From Lacipirellulaceae bacterium (GTDB lineage: Bacteria; Planctomycetota; Planctomycetia; Pirellulales; Lacipirellulaceae): a DNA stretch of 64,000 bases. How positions within the stretch are numbered: the first letter of the stretch is position 1; each line of letters starts with the position of its first letter. Of this stretch, positions 43,012 to 52,509 are shown in pieces. Below the pieces are notes generated by a model that did no database searches, was not told the origin of the DNA, and was given only the letters and a program-made list of their open reading frames with translations. Location: assembly GCA_040218535.1 (NCBI GenBank), contig JAVJRG010000008.1, positions 124,001-188,000 of the forward strand. Reading direction: 5' to 3'. The position numbers were made by a program, and so were the translations under genes.

Positions 43012-44318
43012 TTATTCGTGGCGCAGTGCCTCGATCGGATCAAGCTTGGCCGCGCGGACTGCTGGGTACACGCCAAACAGGACGCCCACAAGAACCGAGA
43101 TTGAGAACGCCACTGGAATCGACCAGCCAACGACGGTCGGTTCGACTTCACGAATAATGTCAGGCAAGCCGTTCATTTGTTCGGGGAACCGATACTCAAG
43201 CAGGGTTCGGATCTCTGTGGTAAGCAATGTGCAAAGCAGGCCTCCGCCGATCCCTAGCAAGCCACCTACGACGGAAAGCATCACGCTCTCGGCGAGGAAT
43301 TGTCGTGTGATGTCGCTCCGCTTGGCACCCAAGGCACGGCGGATACCGATCTCTCTCGTGCGTTCCGTAACAGTGGCGAGCATGATATTCATGATGCCGA
43401 TGCCTCCGACAATCAAGGAGACAGCAGCAATCATCCCGAGAAAGATCACAAACATCAGCCGTGTGGTTTCCGCCTGCTTGAGTAACTCGAGGGGGACGGT
43501 AATCGAAAAGTCCGGCAGCGTGTGGTCGCGCTCGATCGTGTCGCGCACAACGTCGGCAGTCGGTAAGACGGCTTCACGAGTTTCGACTTCAAGATTGAAC
43601 CGACTCACTTCAACCAAGTCGCGTTGAAATGAACCAGGTTTGGTGACAACGATCATGTCGCCGAGACGTCTCCAAAGCGACTCGATCGGGATGTAAACGT
43701 CATTGGAAAAGTCTTCCGTCGCGGTTGATCCGCCCACTGCCGAGGAGGAGTTCCGTTTCTTCATCGTGCCCACAACGATGTAGAACTCCTCGTCGATCAT
43801 GATGCGTTTGCCGATGGGATTCCCAAAAGGAAAAAGCTGACGGGTGCTCCCCTCTGCCAGCACGCAGTAGTTGCGCTCCGTTCGGCCATCTTCCTCGGAG
43901 ATAAAGCGCCCTTGGTCGATCTCCATGCGAGAGACCTCGGCATACTCAGGGGTGCAGCCGATGAGCCGCCCCTCAAATTTCCGAGTCAGATAGCGAAATT
44001 CTTTGGACAGAATGCGGATCGGTAGAGCGCGTTTCAACGTGGGAATCGTGTCGCGGACCCGCTCATAATCAGCTCGCGTTAAGCCGTAACCCCCGTCCTG
44101 AACTTCATCGCTCGAGGGTTTGACGGTGCTGACGATGATGTTTCGTGCGCCGAGTTCGGCGATTTGTTCTTCGGCTTTGCGACCGATTCCGTCGCCGATG
44201 GCCAACAGCCAAATGACGCCTGCGATACCAATAAAAATACCAAGCACCGTCAGCCCGGAGCGCAACGGATGCAGCAGCAGGCTCTTGATGCTCAGTCGCA
44301 AAGTGCGGAGAAGTCGAA

Positions 44319-44322
<4 letters not shown>
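43012..44322 (-). CDS. MacB-type ABC transporter permease (FtsX domain), 436 aa
   Basis: A first membrane helix (residues about 20-42, SGLTVLGIFIGIAGVIWLLAIG) precedes the large periplasmic MacB core domain (45-290) and the FtsX domain with three more helices from about 300 to 425: FVIFLGMIAAVSLIVGGIGIMN, VLGLLGIGGG, and VAFSISVLVGVLFGVYPA. The motif TERTREIGIRRALGAKRSDI is the cytoplasmic signature of these permeases. It acts with the ATPase to drive export through the adaptor and TolC. ATG overlaps the ATPase stop by 4 bases. Confidence 0.93.
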
Positions 44323-45029
<707 letters not shown>

Positions 45030-45051
45030 AGGCGTGTACTCGAAAAATGGG

Positions 45052-45214
45052 ACGCGGATGAACGCAGATCGGGCGGATTGACGCGGATGTAAACAAGATT
45101 GATTCGAGGATTGTCACGGAAGTCGTATCCGACCGATCAAACGTCAAATCGCTTCTTAAGAATTAACCTCTTCGAAGATCAGCGATCATCCGCCAAATCC
45201 GCGTTCATCCGCGT
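45052..45214. repeat. 27-bp inverted repeat inside the efflux operon
   Basis: Arms 45052-45078 (core ACGCGGATGAACGC) and 45188-45214 match at 24 of 27 positions with a 109-nt spacer. It fills the gap between the HlyD adaptor and the ATPase genes, in a non-convergent setting, so if transcribed it would form a long mRNA stem loop. Confidence 0.75.
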
Positions 45215-45225
45215 GCTATTCTCAT

Positions 45226-46734
45226 TCAGCCACCCTTTGTCTCGGCGTTCGCTTCGACCGTTTCAACGGCGACCTTGGGTAGCATCCCTTGCGGTTCTTT
45301 TGTCTCTTTGACTTCTGGAAGCGGCGGAAGATTGACTTCGGCGAGCAGGCTCTTTGGGTTCATCGCTACCGTATCAGATTCCTTCAGGCCTTCGCGGATG
45401 ACGAAGAACTTATCGTTGGTTGGCCCCACTTCGACTTGCTTGGCGACCCACTTGTTCGCATCGCGTATAAAGCAGAAGAAATCTTTCCCGTGGGAGTAAA
45501 CACTTTGCACGGGAGCTTGGATAACGTCGTCCTCCTCCAGGCACTTGATCGTTACGGAGGCGGTCATGCCCGAGCGCAGCTTTTCATCGGGTGAATCGAT
45601 CGTGACGAACGCCTTGTACTCTTTCACATTCGCCTTGCGCCAGCTTGAAGGTTCCGCATAGCGATTCACGCTCTCAACTTCTCCGGTGAACGTGCGATCT
45701 CCCAGACCGACAGGGCTGATTTTCGCAGGCATCCCCGGCTTGACGAATTGAATGAGCGACTCGTTCACGGTCAGTTCGACGCGCATCGAGGAGGGGTCGG
45801 GCAGCTTGATGATGGTTTGCCGTTCGCGAATAACGGCACCCTCTTCAACGACAAATTCTTCGCCGCCAAAGCGATTTCGATTATGAGCGTAAGTCACGAC
45901 GCCGTCCTCGGGGGCGACGATCATGCACTTGGCGATCTGATCTTCGATCTCTTTCAGTTTCGCCAATTCCAGCTCGTGACTCTTCTTGTCAGACTCCCAC
46001 TTGGTCTTGGCAATGATGATGTCGCTTTCCAACTGCTTGAGCATCTTTGCTTTGGTAAAGTCTTCCAGCACGCGAAGCTTGGTCTTGGCGGCTTCTAATT
46101 CCTTGCTCGACTTCTCAACGGCGAAACGGTCCGCTTCCAGTTGCAAGTCATTCACATAGCCTTTAGCGGCCAGTTTCTTGCTATACTCGAAATACTCCTT
46201 CGCTCGGTTAAGGTTCTCCTCGGCGACGAAGATCTCGCTTTCGATCGTTTGTTTCTCTTGGACAAACGTGCCCTCGAGGTATTCCGTCTTGGCAATGACT
46301 GCTGTTTCGTAAGTATTCTTGGCCTCGACAACCACTGAAAGGTTTGTGTTGGCTGTGATCTGCCGTGAGGTACGCTCCGTATCTAAAGCAGAAGAGTCGA
46401 GCTCGACGAGGAAGTCGCCTTTCTTGACTTTCGTCCCCTCTTCAACGATCCGTAGGATCGCCAAACCGGGCGTATTTTGAGTCTTCACGGCAGAACGAAC
46501 TTCGACAACGCCAGCAGATTCAATCTCGCCACGCTCAGTGACCGTCAGCTTGAAGTCATCTCGTTTGACCTGGAACGTCACCGCGACCGTGTCCTCGCTG
46601 GTGTCAGACCGATTCTGCCACCAGTAGTAGCCACCACCGCCAGCAGCAGCGAGCAATAGCAAAGCAACCAAGATGCCTGTCAGGCTGCTGCCGTGCCGTC
46701 GAACTCTTTGGCGTGGTTGTCGAAGAAAGCTCAT
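45226..46734 (-). CDS. HlyD/MacA-type periplasmic adaptor of efflux system, 502 aa
   Basis: A membrane anchor lies at about residues 19-42 (LTGILVALLLLAAAGGGG). Then come the barrel-sandwich/lipoyl half (SAVKTQNTPGLAILRIVEEGTKVKKGDFLVELD, 80-115), a long coiled coil (about 130-265), the second lipoyl half with VVTYAHNRNRFGG and the beta-barrel domain (ELTVNESLIQFVKPGMPAKI). The Pro/Glu-rich tail is variable. The adaptor links the MacB-like pump and the TolC channel. Its gene follows TolC by about 90 bases and precedes the ATPase gene. Confidence 0.88.
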   Translation of the reverse strand: MSFLRQPRQRVRRHGSSLTGILVALLLLAAAGGGGYYWWQNRSDTSEDTVAVTFQVKRDDFKLTVTERGEIESAGVVEVRSAVKTQNTPGLAILRIVEEGTKVKKGDFLVELDSSALDTERTSRQITANTNLSVVVEAKNTYETAVIAKTEYLEGTFVQEKQTIESEIFVAEENLNRAKEYFEYSKKLAAKGYVNDLQLEADRFAVEKSSKELEAAKTKLRVLEDFTKAKMLKQLESDIIIAKTKWESDKKSHELELAKLKEIEDQIAKCMIVAPEDGVVTYAHNRNRFGGEEFVVEEGAVIRERQTIIKLPDPSSMRVELTVNESLIQFVKPGMPAKISPVGLGDRTFTGEVESVNRYAEPSSWRKANVKEYKAFVTIDSPDEKLRSGMTASVTIKCLEEDDVIQAPVQSVYSHGKDFFCFIRDANKWVAKQVEVGPTNDKFFVIREGLKESDTVAMNPKSLLAEVNLPPLPEVKETKEPQGMLPKVAVETVEANAETKGG

Positions 46735-46825
46735 AGAACCGATCGTGTCGAGAAAGTCTGCGGTTGCGTATTTCGATTATACGCTAATCGCTTAGGCGAT
46801 GTATTCCCTGCGTTCCTTTTCCCAG

Positions 46826-49606
46826 CTATTCCACCGGAGGCAAGCGGTACAGCTCAACCGCTCGAACCGGTTCCCAATAACCCACTGGCTGGACCCAACT
46901 GGCCCCGTCGATTGACCCGTCGAGCGATCCCTCGAGTGCTTCAGGCTGATCGAGCTCGGGACCCGCAGGCGGTTTGGGCAACGGTTCTGCAGGTGGGGCG
47001 ATGCTTTCGGGAAGTTCCAACGGATCGACCAGTTCGCCATCGAAGGACGTTTCCGGTGGTTCCGCGGGTAGGCAGAGGTCAGCAAGCAACGCCTTGTAGG
47101 GAATCTCCTGTTCGATTCGCAGGCCGGCCGGATCGAGTTCCATGAGGCCAAGATCGTGTTCCAAATTCAATCGTTGAACTTCGTAGTTGACCCAGACACT
47201 CAGGAAGTCGTTCTGGACGTTCAATAGATCAGAGAGAGATTGCACAAGGTCGCGGGCGGTTGTCGCTCCGAACTGTTCTTCGACTTCCGGCTTAGGAGGC
47301 TGGGAGAGTCGCAGTTGGGTGAGATCGACCTGCGAGATAGCAACCAGCACAGCCGCTCGACGGAGTTCGAAGTTGACTTCGTTGAGGCGAAGTTGGCGAA
47401 GCGTATTTCGTAGTCCCAGTGAAACCCCGTCGCGGAATTGATAGTAGTTGCGGCGTGCTTGTTGGTACTCAATCAGCGCTTGTCGATAAATGTTTCGCTC
47501 AGCGATACGAGTAATCGGCGGATCGAATTGTAGGCCGACTTGTAATCGCCCACGTGTATCACGCAACCGGAAAGGGTTATCACCGACGTTGCCGATGTCG
47601 CCATTGAACACCAGGCCAAAGTCGCTCTTGAGATCGTTGGCATTGAAGTAGATCAGCCGCCAGGAATCGACTAGTTGGGCACGTGCATTGGCCCAATCGC
47701 GACGATAGGCACTGGCGATTTGCAACGCCTGCGCTGAAGTCAACTCGGTTGGCTCAATTGAGACAGACTCGAGTCGGGTTGCCGCTTGGACCAACGACAA
47801 TTCAAGCAGCGTGCTGGAGAGTTTGGTGAATCCTTCCACCATTCGGTTCAACTGTTCGGAGTTGTCCGTTTCCTTGCCAGCAATCTCTGCGAGTTCTGTC
47901 CAAAGCGACTCCAGTCTCCGCTGGAGCAGAAGATACTCCGCCTGTCGCTTTTGCGCCCGGGCTTCTAGCTGGCTGACCTCGAACAGCGCCGGGTCAATGT
48001 TCGCCTCTCTCGCCTCGTCTCGCTGAGAAAGACTTTCCAGCGACTCTTTTCTTGCAGGTAGTTCCTTCTCAAACGTGAGGAAGTCTTCCTCGACCGCTGC
48101 TAGTTGCTGCTCAACGAGTCCTCGCAGTCGGACAAGCTCGATTGACCAATCCATGTCTTCGAGAATCGGCCCAGCGTTTTCGTCAGCTTCGGCTAACTCG
48201 GCTCGAAGCCCGCGCAGCTCGTCGAGCAATTCGCTGACTTCGGACTGAACCTTGTCAAGTTCTGGATCGACCAGTTGGAAGCGGTCGAGCAATGGATCCT
48301 GCACTCTCAGCGGCAAGTCAGGTGGTAGGCCGAGTGAAAACTTAAATCCATCAAGTGACGCCTGATAGAAGGTTTCTGCCGTCAGCAGTTGGCTCTGTGC
48401 ATTGAAGAGTGCTTGTTGTGCGAGTTCCACTTGGAAACGATCGATGCGGCCAGCATCATACGAGGCTTGTAATTGCTCGTAACTCTCACGCAATGCAGCG
48501 ACGTTCGCTCTCTGATTGCGAATCTGTTGAGCACTCTGCAAAAGTCCCAGGAATCCACCCGCGCCTTGCGCACCCGCACCGCCTGTGAAACCGCCTCCGG
48601 CACCACCGCCGCCCCCGCCGAAATTGTTGAATCCAAAGTTTCCGACGTTTCCGAAACCACCACCGCCGACACCGGTAAACCCTTCCAGGCCGCTGCCGCC
48701 AAAGAAGCCGCCGCGTCGCGAGGCACCTTGACCTGGATCGCGTCCGGTGAGGATGTTCAAGTAGAAACCACGCCGGAAGCGTTCCATGCTACGCACGTTT
48801 GCCAACAGTGCACGCTCGGAGATTGTCAACGTCTCTAGAACGCGGGCACGTCCCGCTCCACGGAGCAGTGGTTGGACGAGTGAAAAGTTGAGCAAGGTGT
48901 TGCTGGAGTAATCATCAGGACCGGCGAACTGCCAGACGAGTGAGTTCGCCAACCCGACGACCAATTGCCCGCCAGTCGCTGTGAGACGCTGCGCGCGAAA
49001 CTGATTGCCCGGTCGGGATGGGGCTACAACGAGCTGGCTTGAAGAGTCGCCCGTCCCGCTTCGGTCTCGCCCGTCAGCCGTAAACAACACCTCTGAGCCG
49101 CCAAAGAATTGCGTGTCGAATCGGAATCGCTCGAAGGAGACGTCGAGCGCTGAGAGATACAACTCCTCGAGCTCGCGCTGATATCGTGTCGAGTGCAGCA
49201 ACGCCGTGCTAACTGCATCGCGCGAGTCGAGCGTCAGAAAGCCTTCTTCATCCTGCGGAACGAAGGTCAACCACTCTGGATTCTCAACGAAGGGGGTCTC
49301 CGGCAAGCAACGCCAACATTTCGAGCCTTTTTTGCAATCCACACAGTCCATGTAGCGGTGCGAAAACGGATCGTCAGGCGGCATTGGCTCGCAATCAGGA
49401 TCGAACGGGTCGAACATTCGCGAACGTGGATCGATCGTGATGTGGAAGTCTTCGGGCAGCGAGCCGAGCGTATTGGCTTTTTGGGCGGTCAAACATTCAG
49501 CCTCAGCGTCGGCTTGCTGCCGATACTTGGGCAGTGCCCCGCACTTGAAGCAAGCGCAGCCCGAGGAAAGTAGGGCGAGAAGCAAAAGGATCGAGGAGCT
49601 ACGCAT
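46826..49606 (-). CDS. Unusually large TolC-family outer-membrane channel, 926 aa
   Basis: TolC proteins normally have 420-550 residues; this one has 926. The signal region is MRSSSILLLLALLSSGC; a degenerate lipobox (SSGC) may give a lipoprotein N-terminus. Recognisable outer-membrane efflux helices are in the C-terminal part: ANARAQLVDSWRLIYFNAND to the final SDLLNVQNDFLSVWVNYEVQRLNLEHDLG. A Cys-rich stretch (CVDCKKGSKCWRC) lies near residue 90. Between the halves are a Gly/Phe-rich insert (about 292-349, GGGGG and NFGFNN types) and a long charged helical insert (about 430-600). ATG 49606 is used, overlapping the MarR-like gene stop TGA by 1 base. It probably forms the channel for the MacB/HlyD system. 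Confidence 0.82.
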   Translation of the reverse strand: MRSSSILLLLALLSSGCACFKCGALPKYRQQADAEAECLTAQKANTLGSLPEDFHITIDPRSRMFDPFDPDCEPMPPDDPFSHRYMDCVDCKKGSKCWRCLPETPFVENPEWLTFVPQDEEGFLTLDSRDAVSTALLHSTRYQRELEELYLSALDVSFERFRFDTQFFGGSEVLFTADGRDRSGTGDSSSQLVVAPSRPGNQFRAQRLTATGGQLVVGLANSLVWQFAGPDDYSSNTLLNFSLVQPLLRGAGRARVLETLTISERALLANVRSMERFRRGFYLNILTGRDPGQGASRRGGFFGGSGLEGFTGVGGGGFGNVGNFGFNNFGGGGGGAGGGFTGGAGAQGAGGFLGLLQSAQQIRNQRANVAALRESYEQLQASYDAGRIDRFQVELAQQALFNAQSQLLTAETFYQASLDGFKFSLGLPPDLPLRVQDPLLDRFQLVDPELDKVQSEVSELLDELRGLRAELAEADENAGPILEDMDWSIELVRLRGLVEQQLAAVEEDFLTFEKELPARKESLESLSQRDEAREANIDPALFEVSQLEARAQKRQAEYLLLQRRLESLWTELAEIAGKETDNSEQLNRMVEGFTKLSSTLLELSLVQAATRLESVSIEPTELTSAQALQIASAYRRDWANARAQLVDSWRLIYFNANDLKSDFGLVFNGDIGNVGDNPFRLRDTRGRLQVGLQFDPPITRIAERNIYRQALIEYQQARRNYYQFRDGVSLGLRNTLRQLRLNEVNFELRRAAVLVAISQVDLTQLRLSQPPKPEVEEQFGATTARDLVQSLSDLLNVQNDFLSVWVNYEVQRLNLEHDLGLMELDPAGLRIEQEIPYKALLADLCLPAEPPETSFDGELVDPLELPESIAPPAEPLPKPPAGPELDQPEALEGSLDGSIDGASWVQPVGYWEPVRAVELYRLPPVE

Positions 49607-49992
49607 CAGGCGGCTCCTTTCATCCAGGTAATTCCCCCGGTCGTGAGGCTGGTCAAGAGTGTCACGCCGCCGATGGCCAGTTGCCAAGTCTGTCGCCGCC
49701 GATCTTGTCGATCTTTGCTACAAGCGATCAACCGTCGCTTTCGCATGGCTTCAACGGAGGCACTGACTTGAGCTGTGGAGACGCCGAGTGCTTCTGCGAG
49801 TGACTTCTGGTCGACTTTTTTCCCGGAGCGCAAGTGCCACAACAGGCGGAACTCGACTTCGGAGATTTCTCTTGAGCCGATCAGTTGTTTCAGTCTTCGC
49901 GTCGCCTCGCGGCCCGTCGCGATTTGGTCGCAGAGAGAGTCGATTTCTTCGACGCTGATGCATATCGGCTGCGGTGATTTTGAATCGTTCAT
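49606..49992 (-). CDS. MarR-like winged-helix regulator with hydrophobic C-terminus, 128 aa
   Basis: A winged helix is visible: KVDQKSLAEALGVSTAQVSA (59-78) as helix-turn-helix, then MRKRRLIACSKDRQDRRRQT as the wing. The end is WQLAIGGVTLLTSLTTGGIT; this aligns with the usual LTxxGxxLL strand-helix of MarR proteins, but has no charged residue across 20 positions and could also insert into the membrane. It is shorter than most MarR proteins (about 140-150), so the final dimer helix is reduced. ATG 49992 was chosen over TTG 50010. It is the first gene of the efflux operon and presumably its repressor; the ATG lies inside an inverted repeat array. Confidence 0.75.
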   Translation of the reverse strand: MNDSKSPQPICISVEEIDSLCDQIATGREATRRLKQLIGSREISEVEFRLLWHLRSGKKVDQKSLAEALGVSTAQVSASVEAMRKRRLIACSKDRQDRRRQTWQLAIGGVTLLTSLTTGGITWMKGAA

Positions 49993-50066
49993 CTTTGAAC
50001 GATTCGGCAACGCAGCAGCTCAGCCTTGAAAGATTCGGAGACGGATGATTCAGAACTGAACGATTC
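49982..50066. promoter_or_regulatory. Operator-like array: TGAA(C/A)GATTC repeats spaced 30-31 bases
   Basis: Copies of TGAACGATTC occur at 49996-50005, 50027-50036 (one mismatch, TGAAAGATTC) and 50057-50066, with spacing 31 and 30 bases, close to three helical turns. An inverted exact copy (GAATCGTTCA, 49982-49991) together with the first forms a 10-bp perfect palindrome with a 4-base gap. It overlaps the MarR-like start codon (49990-49992). Interpretation as the MarR-like protein's autoregulatory operator is inference. Confidence 0.55.
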
Positions 50067-50208
50067 AGCAGTGCTAGCACAGTAACACCACGCTCCGCGT
50101 GGTTGGAATTGCCAGTGGACGACAAATGAAAGTTGACAGTTTGCTGGCGAGTCACCGTCAAAGCATCATCTAGGGACTAGCGAGGGGCTAACCACGGGGA
50201 CCGTGGTT

Positions 50209-51234
50209 TTACTGTAGTTGCACGCGACACAGCCGCTGGTGATTCGTCATATACAGTCGCTTGCCGTTTTCGCCGAACGCACAGTTGGCGACCTTCCCCC
50301 CGGGCCGGATTGTGCCCAGGTGCTTGCCCTCAGGACTAATAATCAAGACTCCGCCTGGTCCTGTAGCGAAGAGATTACCCGCGGGATCGACTTTCATTCC
50401 GTCGGGCATCCCAGGTCGGTCCTTTGCAAGCTCACTGGCGTCGAAGAAAACGCGTCCCTTGCCGATTGTGCCGTCTTCTTGGATCGGATAAGCGATGATT
50501 ACCGGCTTTCGTGGGTCGGATTGAGCCACGTACAACGTCTTCTCATCCGGTGAGAGCGCGATGCCGTTGGGGGCGTGCAATTCCTTTGTCAGTAGCGTGA
50601 CTTTGCCGTCCGTACCCAGTCGATAAACGCCTTGAAAGTCGAGTTCCTTCCGAGGGTCGTCCCACTTGCCATGCAGACCGTAGGGTGGGTCTGTGAAATA
50701 GATGGCACCGCTGGAATGAACCGCCAGGTCGTTAGGGCTGTTGAAGCGTTTACCCTCATAGTTATCGATAAGAGTTTTGTACGCGGGCTTTGCTTCGCTG
50801 ATCGGAACGTCGAGCAACGCCAAGCGACGATCACCATGCTGGCAAAGCAGTAGCCCTCCCTCTCCGTCCAGTGAGAGGCCATTCGAGCCAGACTCTGGGC
50901 TGTTGGTCGCTTCGCCCGTGAAACCCGAGGGCTTCAGGAAGTCGGACAGTCCCTTCTGTTCATCCCACCGGTGGACTACGTTATTCGGCACATCAGAGAA
51001 GAGCAAAAAACCATCGCTGATCGCGTCCTTTTGAGGAATCCAAACGGGTCCCTCGCTCCAAGTGAAGCCTTCAGCAAGGACTTCGATCTTCGCGTCAGGC
51101 GGCACGAGCGCGTCCATGGCCGAGTCAAGCCGTTCAATCTCCCCGGTGGCCTTATATTCCTTTGCGAAAGTCGTAGAGCAAAAGAAAGCCAGAACGTTGA
51201 CCAAGACGAGAGACAAAAATCGAAAGTTTTTCAC
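50209..51234 (-). CDS. Exported SMP-30/gluconolactonase-like beta-propeller, 341 aa
   Basis: A signal peptide covers about residues 1-23 (FRFLSLVLVNVLAFFCSTTFA). The rest is a six-bladed propeller: EGFTWSEGPVWIPQ (metal-ligand Glu), LLFSDVPNNVVHRWD, NGLSLDGEGGLLLCQHG, FNSPNDLAVHSSGAIYFTDPPYG (metal-ligand Asn) and GMPDGMKVDPAGNLFATG (Asp), matching the Ca-binding site of SMP-30/luciferase-like lactonases. The enzyme likely hydrolyses sugar lactones outside the cytoplasm. GTG 51234 was chosen since it gives the signal peptide; AGGAAT lies before it. A small hairpin (AACCACGG 50190-50197 with 50201-50208) just follows its stop but lacks a T-tract. Confidence 0.85.
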   Translation of the reverse strand: MKNFRFLSLVLVNVLAFFCSTTFAKEYKATGEIERLDSAMDALVPPDAKIEVLAEGFTWSEGPVWIPQKDAISDGFLLFSDVPNNVVHRWDEQKGLSDFLKPSGFTGEATNSPESGSNGLSLDGEGGLLLCQHGDRRLALLDVPISEAKPAYKTLIDNYEGKRFNSPNDLAVHSSGAIYFTDPPYGLHGKWDDPRKELDFQGVYRLGTDGKVTLLTKELHAPNGIALSPDEKTLYVAQSDPRKPVIIAYPIQEDGTIGKGRVFFDASELAKDRPGMPDGMKVDPAGNLFATGPGGVLIISPEGKHLGTIRPGGKVANCAFGENGKRLYMTNHQRLCRVQLQ

Positions 51235-51314
51235 GAGAGATTCCTGGGTTAGGACACGGATTGCACGGTGAGACGGATCAAAATAAATCCGTGTTCGAAT
51301 ACAAACGTTACCAC

Positions 51315-52340
51315 TCAACCAAGCTCAATCATCGCCTTCAGCACGCCCGTTTCTGGTTTGGTAAGCGAATCGAACTCGTCCACGACGCGCTCAAAGGGTG
51401 TCCGATGCGTAATCCACGGGTCGGTGTCGATCGTTCCTTCTTCGATCAGACTGATGATACGCGTAAAGTCTTGCGGCAACGCGTTGCGTGTTCCTTTGAG
51501 GGTCATCTCCGGGCGATGCAAGGCAGGGTGGGGGAACGTGATGTCTTCCGTCGTCACCCCTAGATACACCAGGGTGCCGCTTTGGGCGACGTAGCCTAGA
51601 GCACCGGCCATTGAGTGTTTGTTGCCCGTCGCGTCACAAACCAGAGCGTACTTATCGCCGCCAGTGATCGCTTGCATCTGCTCGACTTCGCTGCCATCCG
51701 CTTTGAAAACAATCGTGTGAGCCACGTCGTAAGTCTTCTTGCAGAATTCCAAGCGCGACTCGACCATGTCCATGATCGTGACAATGGCACCAGTGAGCCG
51801 GGTGAACTCGAGCATCGCCAGCCCAATCGGCCCGGCACCAATGATCAGCACGTGTTCGTCCTGCTCCGGCTGGCCACGCTCCGCCGCATGGCAGCCGATG
51901 GCTAGCGTTTCAACGAGTGCGAGTTGCTCGTAAGAGAGCTTGTCCGATTTGTGAAGTTTCTCGGCCTTCAGCTTGAAGCGTTCGCATAGCCCGCCATCGA
52001 ACATGACGCCAAGCACTTGCATGTTCGCACAACAGTTGCCACGGCCCTTACGGCAAGCGTAACAATTGCCGCAGTTCATGTAGGGTTCCACGCTGCATCG
52101 ATCACCTACCTTCACGTTGGTTACGCCTTCGCCGACAGCCAGCACTTCAACGCCAAGTTCGTGGCCGGGGGTGCGTGGGAAATCAAAGAAGGGGAACTTC
52201 CCCAAATAAGCGCTCGTATCCGTACCGCAGACACCCATCCGATGCGTGGCCACCAACGCCTCTCCAGGACCTGGTTGGCCTGGGTCTTCAACGTCAACTT
52301 CGGCAAGTTTCTTCGGTCCTTGGAACTGAACGGCTTTCAT
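51315..52340 (-). CDS. Zinc-dependent alcohol dehydrogenase (MDR family), 341 aa
   Basis: A medium-chain dehydrogenase with catalytic zinc motif MGVCGTDTSAYLG (Cys near 36-38) and GHELGVEV (His/Glu), and structural zinc cysteines in PYMNCGNCYACRKGRGNCC (about 88-106). The Rossmann motif is HVLIIGAGPIGLAMLEF (about 160-176). It oxidises an alcohol or sugar with NAD(P). Such enzymes often act on L-fucose, L-rhamnose or threonine; neighbours suggest a sugar. ATG 52340 (MKAVQFQGPKK) is the family-like start; the frame extends further upstream without support. It is 80 bases upstream of the lactonase gene, same strand, so the pair may be co-transcribed. Confidence 0.87.
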   Translation of the reverse strand: MKAVQFQGPKKLAEVDVEDPGQPGPGEALVATHRMGVCGTDTSAYLGKFPFFDFPRTPGHELGVEVLAVGEGVTNVKVGDRCSVEPYMNCGNCYACRKGRGNCCANMQVLGVMFDGGLCERFKLKAEKLHKSDKLSYEQLALVETLAIGCHAAERGQPEQDEHVLIIGAGPIGLAMLEFTRLTGAIVTIMDMVESRLEFCKKTYDVAHTIVFKADGSEVEQMQAITGGDKYALVCDATGNKHSMAGALGYVAQSGTLVYLGVTTEDITFPHPALHRPEMTLKGTRNALPQDFTRIISLIEEGTIDTDPWITHRTPFERVVDEFDSLTKPETGVLKAMIELG

Positions 52341-52509
52341 GGGATATAGTCTGCTGATAGGTTGTGAAAAACTTAAAGCGGCTAGATTATGTTGGTAATA
52401 AATTGACTGCAAGTCGATGCTGAGTTTTCTTCTCTAGTTATAATTCGTTTTGTCTATCGTATTGGAAACAAATTGTACCAGTACAATTACCGTGTTTTAG
52501 AGGGCTGTT

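Noticed and set aside
48560-48730. Gly-rich stretch as frame error in the TolC gene
   Set aside because: The frame stays open with good coding composition on both sides, so it reads as a true insert.
50190-50208. Terminator after the SMP-30 gene
   Set aside because: An 8-bp stem with 3-nt loop exists, but no T-tract follows on the minus strand.
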